Assembly: GCF_032854445.1 (NCBI RefSeq)
Contig: NC_088295.1
Span: 24,603,385 to 24,663,384 of the forward strand
Reading direction: 5' to 3'
From: Liolophura sinensis
Taxonomy: Eukaryota > Mollusca > Polyplacophora > Chitonida > Chitonidae
Length of the DNA stretch: 60,000 bases
The position numbers were made by a program, and so were the translations under genes. A model generated the notes under the pieces. It ran no database searches and was not told the origin of the DNA. It saw only the letters and a program-made list of their open reading frames with translations. Positions 37,161-52,100 of the stretch are shown here, in pieces; positions within the stretch are counted from its first letter, which is position 1, and every line of letters begins with the position of its first letter.

Positions 37161-40100
37161 GTAGGTGTTGATCAATTACATGACAGACCAACTGCCAATA
37201 ACTTCACAAATACTGTACCTGTAAAGCTGTAACAATTAGGACAATTTTCAGGTCAAATTGACCACAGCATGAACAGAATCCTTTTTAAGCAGATTTGACA
37301 CATCATCTAAATTGGGCTGATTTTGTGATATATTCTGTCAAATTGTCCCTGTGTACCTGTCTAGCATTGATTCTTTTGCACGTTGTTTTGAATTAGGCTA
37401 ACTTGATCTGTTTGTACTGAATAGATTGGATTTAGTGTTAAATGTGAGTGATTCAGCCATTGCATGAGAACTCCATGAAGGTTTAATTAGCCATTTATCA
37501 ATTTGTTGTTACAAATGATCAATGGGAGCTAAAAGTGTGTTTTATGAAGGCAAAGATTTTCTTTATTTATAAACGCATAGATATTTTTAAGTCATTTATT
37601 GTAGGTGCATGTAATGTAGTCAGAATTAAAGTAAAGTAATTTGCCCCAAAATCTGACTCAGTCCAGTCTAAAGTGTGTAACAGGTTCTTAAAAATAAAAT
37701 ACACCCTTTCCAGTCATACCCTTTATGTTTCCCTTTAACAAAGTCTTGAAGTGTGGAATTCCGTTTATATCAGTAGCTGTGATATGAAGTGAAGGTGTCA
37801 ACTATGTGTTCCTGGGCTTGGGCTCTTCTCAGTCAGGTCTAGCCAGACTTTAATACATTATATACCATTGGGCAGAGTGGTTATATCGTCAGGCTGATAC
37901 AGTCGTTTACAAGATGATTGGTTGATGTGCCTTGGCCTCTGACTGAACTGAATGGCCTGAACAGGTCTGTTTTCATCCAGGGATGATAAAATCTAACCAT
38001 CTACTGTGTTGGCACTGACAGTCTTGAGGCTATAATCCAGCTTTACAGCAAATCAGGTCTGCTCTGCATCCTTCTGCAGTTGTCCAGAAATCTACCATCT
38101 TGTATCCCTGACCAGAGAATGTTTAGAATTGTCCAGAATCAACAAGACCTGTCTGGCAGCAGCATTTGTCTTAGCCCTGGCACATGGGTCCATTTGTTTT
38201 TGTGGGGGAAGCTAACTTGTGAAAACTTATCAACACATCAGGGGTGGACATTATGTACACAGGCGGCTGGGTGAAGCCCCCATGATAGTGTAAATAGAGG
38301 TCTGCTGACCGTGTTTGCAGTGAGATAAGCAGAGATGAGGCATCTCCCTATGCTACTTCTCAACCTCAAGCTGTCTGCAAACTGGGCTGTTTGAGGTTGT
38401 TGTATCATTTAACAGTGTAAAACAGGATTTGGAAAATACACATGTACTACAGAATTATAACTGTTTTTGTTGAAATCCTGGTACAGCAGTTTAGAAATCC
38501 AGGTAAATGTCTGGGTATGCTTTTTGGTGACTGAGCCAGCCAGGTGTTATGTGAGGGTCGTTTGTGTGCCGTGACTGACAAAGCTTTGCTGCTATGTGAT
38601 GGCTCTGTACCTATCTAAATGTCTGTTTACCTTCAGGGCAAGGACTGAGGTCCATCAATCCTATGTTAATGAGATTTCTGCTGACGATCTCTAGTGACAG
38701 CCAGACCAGTCTACTACAGCCAAATGCCATACACATCACTTCTTATGCTGATGTTGAAAAAAGATCATTTGTTACAATGCCCGATTCATGGAGATGAATT
38801 ACAAATCCTTAATGTTCATTGAGAAGTCTTCAGAAATATTACATTCATTTCTCTTTAGTTGTAAGTTCCTTGAGTTTTTGTCATTGATAGATTGATATGG
38901 GCTAAGGCAGCTATTATCTTGATACATGCATGTATGTGTATGAATCCTTTGTAGGTTTACCTGTGTTTTTGGTTATGTTTGGCTGTTGTCTGTAGTGTAA
39001 TTGACAGGGTTGGGTCAGGAATACGGCACAGGTTATGCTGTATGGTTGCCGCTCCAAAATATACACTGCACACCAATAAAGTCATAGGAAGTGTCCAGAA
39101 ATATTGACTGAAAACTGTCCTGGCAGGACTATGCCAATATTTGCCTTATATTACTGTGTCAACCTAGCTGTCAACAAATACACCTGTGTGCCTCTCTCCT
39201 CATGCAGAGACTACATGGATGGACCTGACTGTTACTTCTCTGTGGGTCTCTCCACTCTGTTGAGTAAAGAACCCTAACCCTCTCTGTTCCACTACTTTGA
39301 CACCCTAAGAGCTTGGTTGGCAGCTTGCCAATGCAGCCTGGTCTGGCTTGGGTGTTTGGATGGCTTAGGCCCCTCAAAGCCTTTTGTGTGCTGTAGAGTA
39401 ACAGGGAAGCAGACTCAAGGCTTACAATTTTCTCTTTCATTCTAAAGTACTCAGGTGAAAAAAGCGGACAATGGCACCCTGCCAAAATGGGAGGCCTCAT
39501 ATACAATTACCTGTTATTAGATAGGGCAGGGACGTATGTTTAAGAGCTCCCCCTATACAGTGTATGGATACATGTTTCTGCATGCCTTCAAATTGCATAA
39601 TTAACATACCCAGCTTCTAGAGGCCCAAGGGCAAAGTAGAGGGCACCGATCACGGACATATTGTTGGCAGTCACGCTGGACATTTAATTTACCTAAAACT
39701 ACAAGGTATTCCATAGACACATTCTGCACACATTTGGTTCACAGGCTAATGATATCTGATCTCTTCTGTGAACGAATCTCAGAGATCATTCCCATTGATC
39801 CTAATAATTAATACTTTAGGGGGAGTAGTTGTGTTGAGATTGGGCAGGACAAGAGTTCTCATGTAATCATTGGAGTGTATCTGAGCAAAGACACTAGTCT
39901 CAGTCACAAGCGTGCGGTAAACCACCAGTGAGGTACATTGGGGGAGCTATCTACTCTTATCTCCAAACTGTCACATCAAGAGAAAACCCCCAGAAGAACA
40001 AAGCCCACCATAAATGTTGCCTGTCTAGCCTTTGGTTAGACCGTCATTAATACCTGGAGATTTACATATTGAGTTAAGTGCAGTAGCAGCCTTCATATTG

Positions 40101-43100
40101 TATTCAGTAATCACTCCCCCAGGCAACCCACTGTATGATTATGTGCATGCACGAACATCCCTGTGCGTGCATATGAAAGCATATGAACCATATCTGAACA
40201 AAGAAAACTTAATTGTAAACTTAAAGTGAACATAAAGTTAGCCACTAAAGCACACTTAATTGATGAAGTAGTATTCCAGGAATGTAAAAATTTGTAAAAA
40301 ATTCTACACTCCTTATCAACAAAGTAAACAGCAATTGATTTTCATTACCTAGCCACATTTTGACATTTTATAGCTATCTAGAGTTACATCACAAAACCTA
40401 GGAGCTCTCCTGTCCTGTCGGTATAATTAATATGTCAGTGAGAAAATACAAACAGAAACACCTAATAAAAAGGGGTATCAGTTCTGTTCCATTTTCAAAG
40501 GGCCAATGTTCTTTTAGCCCAGCACTCGGGCTGGACGATCTTGGGCACAAGCATGGTGTTTCAGCCGTCTTGCTCGTTCTTGTCTTTGACCTGCATGGGT
40601 GTTAGCATGATGCGTAGCTGGCTGTACCAACATGAGGGAATTTATCGAACATAAATGTCTTTCATGAAAATTTCAAGAAGATATTTTTATAATAAATATG
40701 ATTTTGCTAAGGAAAAATAATGCAATTCCACAATATTTTTCTTCAGATGATAACCGTGTTTTATATCCTTTTTTCTATATATATATAGTGGCAGACTTTA
40801 TGTTCACTTTAAGCAGATTGGCTTGTGTTAAACTTTGTTGGGAAATAGGCTAACTGAAATATACATGTATATGTGACTATTTACTATAAAGAAACAAGAC
40901 AGATTCCTCTGAATTTCTAGGATGACCATGCAAATGTATTACCGTTTGTAATATTATTTCAGCATGTATCTTTTATTACTTTATATAAAGATGATGTATA
41001 AAAGTTATGTCATGTTGTATAGTTTTATCTGGGTAGTCAGTGTGTGTGTCAGCATTACAGATTACAGATAGAGTCCACTTGTAGATTTTCTCACAGGTGT
41101 GCTGATCACCTAATGACAGGCATGTTACTCAATACCTGAGCCATATTATGAGCTGTATTATGACAGATGGAGATAAGCTATTATGTAGCACACGCTCAGG
41201 AGTTGCGGCTGTGTTTATCATACCTGAGAATATGTGTATAATTCATGTAGTCTACAGAATATGTGTATAGTATGTCTATAATTACCTTGCCCTGTCAGTA
41301 TGCTGAAGCATGACCAGCTGTAATGTCTGGCCCATGAAGGTAGACAGATCTGCAGGTAGGCTTGGCTGGTCTTCACAACCCCCCCCCCCCCCCCCCCTCC
41401 CCTTCCCATTAGTCATAGATTTGTTGAACAAATTACACCTACAGTGGCTGTTCCAAACAGGCCAGGCCAAAACCCCTGTTACAATCTCATCAAAATATCA
41501 AACTTTATGTCGCCACTGTTGTCCTAGATGGGTTTCTAACAGGTCAGAAGACAGATACAATAACAGCATTGTTTGTGACAAAACAGACAGTATTGTTTGT
41601 ATTGGGATGGAGTGAAACAATTCATAGTCTGTTTCACCAGTAAAAAAATTGCTTCATTACAAAGATTGGAAGGGATCTCAAGATGTGAAGTTTTGATATG
41701 TGTTGCTATAAATTCTAGTGTGGATTAGTCACCTAGAGTACACAAACACTAGCTATGGCCCCTTTAAGATAGATGTTTTTTTGTGAATGTCAATTAAAGA
41801 AACATTTTCATATGAATATATTTCATGAGACAAGTTTCAGATGTTAGCATTGAAGTATAGGAAAATGAGTACTGTGCAACCAGTTAACCCTGCCTATGTA
41901 TGAAGAAATGAAGAATATTAATGGAGGTATATATTGCATGTACATACAGTTATGGTTTTGTGACTTTAGTCGCTGGTACTTTGATGATCTCAGTATTTCA
42001 TTTAACAACTTATTGTTATTGAAAAATTTATTGAAAGAGTATCAGATTAAAAAGATGTACATAAATTGTCATAATAAAAGCTAATCTTTTAAATATGTCA
42101 AATTTGAAAAATAAATCTCCATTGATAAAACAAGATTTAAAGCTTAACACACAGTTTGAAATAATTTGAAATAAATAAATAAAAAAATAGATAAATAAAA
42201 GGTAGCTAAAATGAGTTTTATTTGTAAACTTGTTGTATGCTAGGGTTAACCTTTTCTTGTCTGTTTAAGCGTTAAGCATTAATCTTTACTGGACAGGCAT
42301 CAGGTATGTTAAGGTGAACCAAGCGGGTAAGTGACAGGAAGTGGGTTGTCTGTCCTTATACGTAGGTCAACGGTTGACATTTAAATATATCCGGAACAGC
42401 TTTGAAACTACACCACCAAAATATCATAAGGTCACTGCTCACTGTGAATTGTTAATAAAGTGCCTCACTTCTGAATAAAGGCAACGTTTAGTGTCAGTTT
42501 CACACACATGTATATAATCATTTATACATGTACAGATAGACAGGTCTGTAGTCTTTAGACTTGTATACATTCATGAGAGCTAACTCAATATCAGTAAATA
42601 AATTGAACGTAGAAATGAAAAAAAAAGTAATATGTATCTACATTATAGTTATTGCCCATATCCAGTTTTAAGCTGAACAGGTAATCTGTTTGATGTAGGT
42701 AGCGATACAGACTTAAAGTCTCTGAGGCCGATGACACTATAGCACTGTTAGCCTCAGGTGAACATTGTGGTTACTGTGTCCTAAGGTGTGCCTAGAACAT
42801 CCTGTGTGATGTCTGAACAGGGTGGTCTTCACCCTACCCTAATTCCTAATGGCCTTTGTGCTGACTGCCCTTAAGGACAAGAGGTGGGTACCTTACCCCA
42901 AGTGGATGGTGAATCATTTCATATGATTACTCCATAAGATAAGCTTGCTTTTGACCTCTTGACAGCACCAGTGTGGACAGTTTTTGTTTGCCCACACAGG
43001 CTCTCCAGCCAGCTTTCTTTCACCTCCATGCTTTGATCTGTCAGTCAGAAGGTACTTGAACATTTTTTTTTATCCTTCATGGCTGCAGTACTTGAATCGG

Positions 43101-46100
43101 ACAGGAAGTTGCAAATTTAAATTTAAAAAGCCATCTCCTAACATTGCCCAGCCTGAACCTGGATGAATTGTAGTATGATGAAAAAAACTGAAATTAGTAT
43201 TCAGGAAGCCCTACACCTGAACATCCTGTGTCTCAGATTTCAGTGGGGGGGGGGGGGGGTAGAATGTAGCAGCGACCTAGCAAATCTGTTATTCACCCAG
43301 CTTTCTGGTAACTTGGACAGCTTGTTGTCTGCTCTCTGCCATTGTTTGATCTCTACCTGCTCTGCATACTGAACTTCAAAGGTGTTTTGTGGAGGAATTC
43401 TAGCAAGATTAACTCAAAAGTGTGACTTCACCTGTGCTTGATGAGTATAGGTGGATGCCCACAGGTGGTTAAACTATGCAGATAGAGTAACCTGGAAACA
43501 AAAGAAATGCTTTGAAAAGGGCTTTATTTTTACATCACTTGTATTCAGGGAACATTACAGTTGAATCCTTGGAACTAAGTTTTGTTATGCAGATTCTCTT
43601 GTTTTTGAATGAATGCAAAGAGCAGTGGTAACTGTTGGTGAAGGTAAAATATTTATATTCATAGGACCTGTTACTTTTGCTGTAGGAAGATGATATGCGG
43701 CTAACTGGTAGTTTATGAAAGAGCTTCTGATATTATTTTAATTATAACTGCTATGTTAGTACTTCTCTGGGATTATATTAATCTGGAAACAGATGTGACC
43801 ATACGGAGAACAATGAAACAGTAGCTTGGAGAGAGTCAGTAATGAGAAAATATTTCATGCTCTATTGGCACACTGTCTGATGTAGCCTATTAAACTGAGG
43901 AGGTAGCCATTGGTCACGTGTCAGTGTGTCTTAACAGGTAATACGCAGTGAAGTGCTGATGGCACTGCCATTATTACTGGGATTCTGTGACCAGTGAAAG
44001 TTTGTACCCATTGACTAACAGGAAATTAACATTGGTCATCTATCAACTGTGACAGCCATTGAGACAATAGGACAGCATCACATGACTTTAGAATGGCAAG
44101 TGTCCATAACAATAGCTGCCCTATAGTACTCCTGGAAATTAGAACCCGTGCACTGACCAGCACCACGATTTCCTGATGATATCAGAGAGTATTTTCATGA
44201 TTGCTTCTGTTACTGATCGAGATAAACCATTAATAAAGGATTCTATGTGCTGAGGACAGAGGTGGAGTACCCCTTGACATCAACAGATTTGGCAGCAGTT
44301 GATAAAACAGATAAATGATAGCTTAGCTAGGAGTGTCATGAAGGGATGGTTGTTTATAGTACATCCATGATACCTGCATATATCATGTAGCAGAAATATT
44401 TCACGTCTGTGTAAACAGTAAATTTAATTATTATACAAATGTACATGCTAGATTGCATGACTGGTTAACATTATAATACGCTTCAGTAATCATTTCTCTC
44501 TGTTTTTGTAAATGTAAATTTATAATTTATAAAATGCAGGTTATTTACTTGTGAATTTTAAAAGTGTTTTTTGTGTTAAGGTTACTCTGTTTCATGAAAT
44601 GGTAAATTGATATATACCACATTATAGGCTATATATTGTTCCACAAGTAGGTTATTACAAGTAGTAGTCTCCAGAGATCACTCAAATGGATTCATTTGTT
44701 CAAGCAGGCAGTCAGAAGTAGTAACATTTTTGTGAGTTCATCTAGCGGGGCAAAACTTAATAATTAGAAATGAACATAGTTAGAAATTACTTATATGTGC
44801 CATTGGTATTAACTCATTGATGACAAATACTCTACTGATATGACTGAAGTGGGAAAGTATACATTACTTTGATTGGTTTGCACTTCTCTCATTAAAGTTA
44901 TTGGTTGCACCTCTATATTCAGTTGCAGTACCACAATACTGTGTATTACTTCTGTGCTAATTCTGTTAGGATAATTACATAATAATGAGCATTTTAGTAT
45001 CAGACCATTTTACAAAGAGGCACATGATATTTTGATATTATGAAAATGTTATCGAATTGTTCCTTCTTAATGCCGGAGGTCGCTGCAGTGGCAATAAGGG
45101 TATTTTTTTAGATTGTGTTTTCTTACTATAAGTATCCCCCTGTGTTTTCTTACTGTAAGTATCCCGCTGATTAGTAAACCAGTCTCTGAAGAACAGAAAT
45201 AAACACTTGAGGTTAGTTTGTATAGGTCTGGGCTGTTCAAATCAGGCTATGCTGTTCTGTATGTACTGTTGTATGTACATATACATGAAAAGATGAGTCA
45301 GCAGTTGTAGCTGAATGGCTCCCCGCACTGCAATCATAACCCCCAAGACTGGGTGTTTTAACTTCTAGCCAAGGGTAAGGGTCAGGTAAAATTGATTACA
45401 GGGGATGGGTGTAGGATTCAGGGCCACACAACCGTATATCAATAGCTTTGTTTTCCATGACAATAACCCGAGCAACATGTGCTCCCCTCTCCCCTGACTG
45501 ACAGCTGGTGTACAGGACAGGCGCTCTCAGCAGCATTTCTACTCTACACAGAGATAATGTCACAATAACAATACACAGGTGTATGTAACACTGACAAAGT
45601 ATAGCACAACTCATGCGTTGATGATATGTTTTCGTACACAATCTAGTGTTCTGTGATATTAACATCCACTCTTGTGGTTCACATTTTCTGCTTCCCCACA
45701 AGTTGTTTAATACATGTATGTGCATGATCACTTCGTACTGAAAGATGATAAAAATAGATTTTTTTCACATTTTTGTAGAGATACATACAAAAACATGCTG
45801 TATGAGGAATTCGGAATTGAGTTATTAGGATAAAATTGTGGAGTTAAATGATGTCATATTATTTTAACAAGAAATTATGGTTGAAGTCTCATAATGCATT
45901 TAAAATAGTTGAGTATTGCTTGTATGAGGTAAACTTGTAAATGAACCTATGTATATTTGGCAAGTATACATGTGTCTGTGGTCAGGTTATGCTCAGTGCC
46001 TTGTAAGTGGTTCTCTACATTGTGTTGGTCATTTACCTGTAATATTGTTGTGTACGTTTTGTATTTTCAGGTATTCTGGCACCTGGATGTGTTTCGCCGA

Positions 46101-49100
46101 AGTTACCGCAGGCTGTCTGGCCACAGCTGTATGGGGAACTCCTGTATTTTCTGTGCCCTAAAGGTAAGTCCACACGCATCTGTATCATCAACTAGTTACT
46201 ACTGAGTGGCTCATAATAAGTGCCCAAATCCATGTATATATATAATTACATATAGATGTTTTTATTTTAACAAATGCTCTTTGTGTGGGATAAATATTGT
46301 ATATAGCTGAGCAAAATGTATGTTTCTTTGATAGGTGACAGTGGTGCAAGGTAGGCATGTGGGAAAAAACATTCAAATCTACTGAATTCTTTTGTTAATT
46401 TACATGTGTACACACATTCTCAATGGCTTCCCTATGTGATCATACTGTATACAGAGTCCGGTCGTGGTTACATGCTGTATTTGTACTACATTATGCTACA
46501 CACCCTACATTCATGAGGCAGTCTGTTCTTTGCATACCCACCGTTGGCTTCATGCCAAGCACCTTATGTCATGTTTTAGCTTTTACAACTTGTGACAACT
46601 ACCTTCATTGGTGTTAGACAGCTGACATTCAGTTTCACTATTTTAGTATTTACATTATAAAGGTCCCAACCATAGAATCAAGTTGAATGGGACACAGTGT
46701 AGCTTGGTGCAACTGGTACTGGCCTACACCATCTACATGTAACATGTACTTACTGTTTGAGTCTATTCCTACCACTAGCCATTCAGTCACTGCAGGGTAC
46801 ATACAGGTTTTATACAGGGCAGTAATGCTTGTATTGATTTTTGTGAATTAATGGGTCTGTAGCCTGCTTTGCCTAGATATACATGTATATCAGAACATAT
46901 GTATGTTTTGTATTGATGAGTACAGGATTTGTATGTCAAACAGAGCACCTGTATGCACGTCTATGTGGACGATTGACCTGTATAATTGATGTATAAATTA
47001 TGGTCTGTTTTAGAAACTGTGCTAGATCAGTGTTTTCTCAGACATATTCAGGAACTATGACCATATCATCTAGAGGCACATACTGGCTAATTTGTTCACA
47101 TATGCTTATGTATGTCTATAAAAAGTGGGGTGGGGTCACTGCATGTGAACATATGTGCATTTTATCATGCATGTATGTGTAGTGTGTGTCTCACAGCACA
47201 TGTATGAATTCACCTGTGTGTAAAACATCATGATTGCAGCTATGCATACCGGTAGACAACAGCAGGCTTTTTGTGGGGACCAGTCATGCATGGAACTGGA
47301 TATGTACTCTATAATTAGCTACAATGAAGAGTTTTGTTCATTAATTTCACATTTGTTTTATCTTCAATGCCTCATACAGTCTTGAAGCGCTGTAGCCTAC
47401 AGTATGTACAGATGTACTTGTACAATATCCAAACCATGATCAGTTATCTGAGAGACAGTGCACACATATACAGATGACCTAATTTATGACAAATCCTCAA
47501 CATGCAGTTCCAGTGCTTCTCATGCAGTTTTATCTTTCAGCAGATTTTCTAAAATGGAAACATTGAAATTTTACTAGTTAAAAGCATTAAGATGAGAGAG
47601 GGAATGCTTGTTTATAAATTGTTGTTTACACATAAGTAAATTGAACATTTGTGCCGGAAAAGAAATTTGCCTTATCTACATCAAGCGCACACTTCATTAC
47701 AAATGAGTAAATGATATTGATCTTGCACTTAGATATTCTTTAGGTTCACTAACTGTTACTACAAAATTAGGCTCTCTCTCCTGAGGCACACATTTCTAAT
47801 GAAAGAAACAATGTTACAAAAATAATGTAAATTGCCCTAATTATCTTGCGGTTAATGATGTATGCATTGTTCATAGATCCATCAGATTTGTCCGATATTT
47901 AATAAATGACAAAAATGGCTTTATCAGGGATATCAATATTATACCATTACATTATTACAATAATGCATGGAGTGGTCATACCTGTATAGCTGATCACAAA
48001 GCTCAACACCTCTCTAGATTAAAGTTTACAATTGATTACCTTTGGCCAGGTAAACCTAAATTGCTATTTGCACAGGCGTTTTGGCCTGATTGCTACAAAC
48101 AATGGCTTGTGTGCTGAAGCCTTTACACTACACTGATGTCCACTTGTGCCTAGATGTTCATTAATTGGATGAAAAAAGAGCCTTGGGGACCTGACTAGGT
48201 CCTTACTATAATGGCAAATAAGATGCTGGATGGCTTGATAGGTGTTTTAGTGAGGTAGTACTAACAGCAGCACACTTAGCACACAGTTTCGGTGAACAGA
48301 CCGGTACTGTCAGTAGGTAAATGTTTGGTGAAGCCCTCTTGTGAGAGTAATGGACTATTTACCCCAGAGGCCTGATTAACCTCCTGGCATGAAGTCCTCA
48401 GCAAAAAGTGATACTCGAGTAGAAAGATAAATCTGTCAACTTTATCAGAGTGTTTCTTCACACCTTTGCCAGAAAGTACTTGTTTGAAAGTTGCCATTGT
48501 ACACAATTGATTAAAACATACTCCATACCTTGCCACACACATCTAGGTTATCCTTAGCCCTTGTGTATGACACTGCAATAAAACTTGTGATGTGTTGCAT
48601 GGTTGACCAGGTATTGGCACCATAGAGAAAGTCAGTCAACTAGTAATAGTAACATAAAGCCTTAAAGGTAACATCTATAGATGGTTTCAGATGTAATTAA
48701 GATCGGATACTCATACAAATAGTGATATGAAAGTTTTTAAGTTTTATCACGTTAATACCTTTTGAGTCATGTATGTAAAATGTAAGCTACAATGAACATA
48801 ATTTACATTTAAAAAATTACAATTGTAGTTTTGTTCATTACATTTATGGCTGTCCCCCTTAAAAATAATAAATTCCTTAACTTCCGTAAAAAAAAAAAAA
48901 GAAAAAGAAAATCATCAGCTACATACCTACCTACAGACTGGCTAATACTTCTTCCATGAGGAGTGGCAATAGATCTTCATTGAAAGAAAAGGCAAACAAT
49001 TCAAATGGTTTTGTTAAGGCTTCACAACATCTGTATATTGTGACACAAATCAGTCCTGGCCCATCTACACAATATGGTTGTGATATTGCCAATGTGATGT

Positions 49101-52100
49101 TAAGAAATAATCATTCATTCCTTCATCCTTAGGTACATAGATTTCTTTATTTTCTCTACATGACTTACACAGCCTTTGTTTTATGCAGAGTTACATACAG
49201 ACAAGTGTAATTCAAAGCTTTGAAACATACCAGGGCCAAGATAAATATCAAGAAATGTAGATGGCAGAAATGTAGAAATGTGTTACAGGTATGATTAAAG
49301 TACACATACACCTATATACATGCAAGCTATAGTCTCCTATAACTGTGAGACAAGATAACATAATTAGCAGCTGTGGGTTTTTGAGTGTTTACTCATTGGA
49401 AAGGAATGTGGCCATGTTTCACTGCTTCCCCGTAAATCCAAGTGTCAGACAAAAAGGTGAAACAGTATGGTTCTACCATCCGGGACATGACGCTAAGAGG
49501 TATTCAACTCCATCAGTAATAACTTGGCTAAGGTTAGGTCACATATGAAGCTCAGGTTTTGTTTTTTTTCTCTCATCTTTTCTTCAGGAGACATGTACCT
49601 CTGTAACTACCACTGTTTTGTATGAGTCTGTTAATCTCTGGTTTGCTTAGGCATGCAGGTATTGTTTGGGAACATTGCTTAGTGAACTGAGAGGGGAAAA
49701 TCAGATAAACCCAGGCAAAGCACATACATATATTCACATTATTTTTCTTGAAGTTGCTTTTTCAGGGTACATTGTATTTACTTACTTTCCTGATAATGCC
49801 ATGCACAAATGTATAGGCTAAGCAGTACTTTTAATACTACTGAATGTTATGGTAGGGCAGTGAAGGTGTTAGCCTTTGGGGGGTGGGGGGTGTTTGTGAT
49901 GGGGATGGCTAATGTGTTGGAATGTCAGTTATGCCCCAGAGGGAGTAGAAGGCCGTGAAGACCAGTGGTTGTGGAATTAGTGACCACTCAACCCTCCACC
50001 TATGAGGTTATATATTCCCAGCTTACAAACATATCCAGGTCATGGTTTATACATTGTCATGTACTAGCTATCCCAACAATCTGTGTGCAATTAAAACATG
50101 GGATATTTTCGAGATGAGAGTAAGAGAAGTTTATGTTCAGCGGCCTGTGGTATAGCCAGCAGATGACACTTGTTCTACTGCTGCACTTATGGTGTCTTTT
50201 TTTCATGTAGGATGCAATATGTGGAGTTCTTGCTTGCCTTGTACATATATTAGCCTGTTTATTCAAGTCGGTGTTTCAATCACGTATGCGTACAGACAAG
50301 AACTCAAATGACTCTTACCATCCACCGTGCACATATAACTATAATTCATTATATATGCATTCAGATTTGGGGAAGGTAAAATTTCAGAAAAACTGATCTT
50401 TTTTCACTTTTTAAATAATGAATTTTATGAAGGAAATTTTAGTTTTCTGAATTCAGACGTTTAATATTATTGAGTTACCTTGAGTGAACATGGATCAGAT
50501 TAAAACACGCCAACTGTCAATGAGCACTCAATGACCAGGCCGCAAATTCCAATGTACCAGTAATTTATTCTGGTATTCTTGATTCAAAATTGCATATTTA
50601 CGATCATTATAAACATGTGACCAGTGTCTCTGTTGTCACTATACCTGTTGGTATTTCAGTTATAACTAAATTGAAATCTGGATAAACATATTTGTGGTTA
50701 TCGGACATGTTTGGATGTTTTCTTTGCCTGACTGCTCACCATGGAGTCGTGGGTCAGGCTGTGGGGTCAGCTGTTATCATGGTAATACAGAGCCTACAAG
50801 AGGCCTCAATATTTGCCAGGTATAATCCCTCCAGTTTTATATTGTCAGATCTTATTATCTGGCTTTTCTATCAGGTTCACCGACTAATATAGATAGTTGT
50901 GATGCTCCTCACATATAAATACCTGTTCTCCTATGGCTAGGGTACATGTACAGTAAATCAGAGAGTGTTGGAAGGAGATAGCCTCTGGCACACCACAGCT
51001 CACCATGGATAGGTTGGTGTAAACACCCAGATATTAAATACATATGGTTGAATTTAAAGTGGGCTTGATCCAGTTTGACAAGTTTTACTGGTACCCAGCA
51101 CGTGTATTCACTGCTCCGTGATCTTTTCACAGGAGTTCAAAGGCATTTGCAGTGGAGTAAGAAGGCTTTTCTCCACTTCACAAATAATATTGAAATGGCA
51201 CATGACAGTTCTATACCCTTACATTTGGGCACAGAAGGAGTGGAAATGAATTATTACTTCACACTATTAAACACACTACCATTTGTCAGGGGATTAACAG
51301 TTTACTTTAAACTGTGGCTTTGAACTTACACTTACAGTTTTGTCTAAACAAGATATACACAGTTCTACATGCAATGCATCTGCCCACTAAAATCATGATT
51401 AAATTTTAATTCTATCAATTTATACATATTTTTGTTTCATATATTACTGTGATGCATGATATATTGTGAAACATCTGCATGCTACGTGAATTCAGGCATA
51501 ATATGCATTGTGGTTCGAGCCAAATGGTCATGTTTAAGTCAAATCTGGCTGCAATTGTGTACTCAGATGTGACACACATATACATTATCTGTTCCTCATG
51601 TGATATGAGGTACCTAATATTTAATGATGTGACTTGAATAACTGGTTTACTCCCACCATAATGCTGGCCGCCGTAGGTTAAGTGAAAAATTCTTGAGTAC
51701 AGCTTAAAACATAAATCAAATAAATAAATAAATAAACTTATATTTGTTTTGCATTGCAGGTGATATTTACACAGTTCCAGTATAGTGACCAGAGTTCTCT
51801 GCCTCCAGACACATTGCGTAAAGCTCTTGCCGAGACATTTGTTGATCAGCATCGATACCAGCTTGGTCACATGGATGATGCAGCTGAATGTTTTGTAAGT
51901 GCACATGTTCTCATGTTTTCTCAGACCTGAATGGCTTCTGTATTTGAACCTTTTGACAAACAAATTCAGCTCATTTCTGGAGGCTGTTCAAGGCAAAGTT
52001 AGCATTGTTCGTTTAAGCAGGCTCTCAAGCTGAAGGCCTTCGCTGATTTATAATTTTCTGTTTGTGGTGGAAAACTGCATATGTAGGAAGACCCAAGAAA

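Noticed and set aside
39171-39506. 111-codon minus-strand frame in the 8.9-kb USP intron
   Set aside because: No recognised domain, no splice-consistent neighbours and no codon bias visible.
47850-48120. Possible decayed retroelement coding sequence
   Set aside because: Frames are short and interrupted, and no reverse-transcriptase or integrase motif can be seen.
51415-51963. 182-codon minus-strand open frame
   Set aside because: It lies antisense to the MDDAAECF exon and the SINE fragment; it contains the SINE tail in translation and has no family signature.
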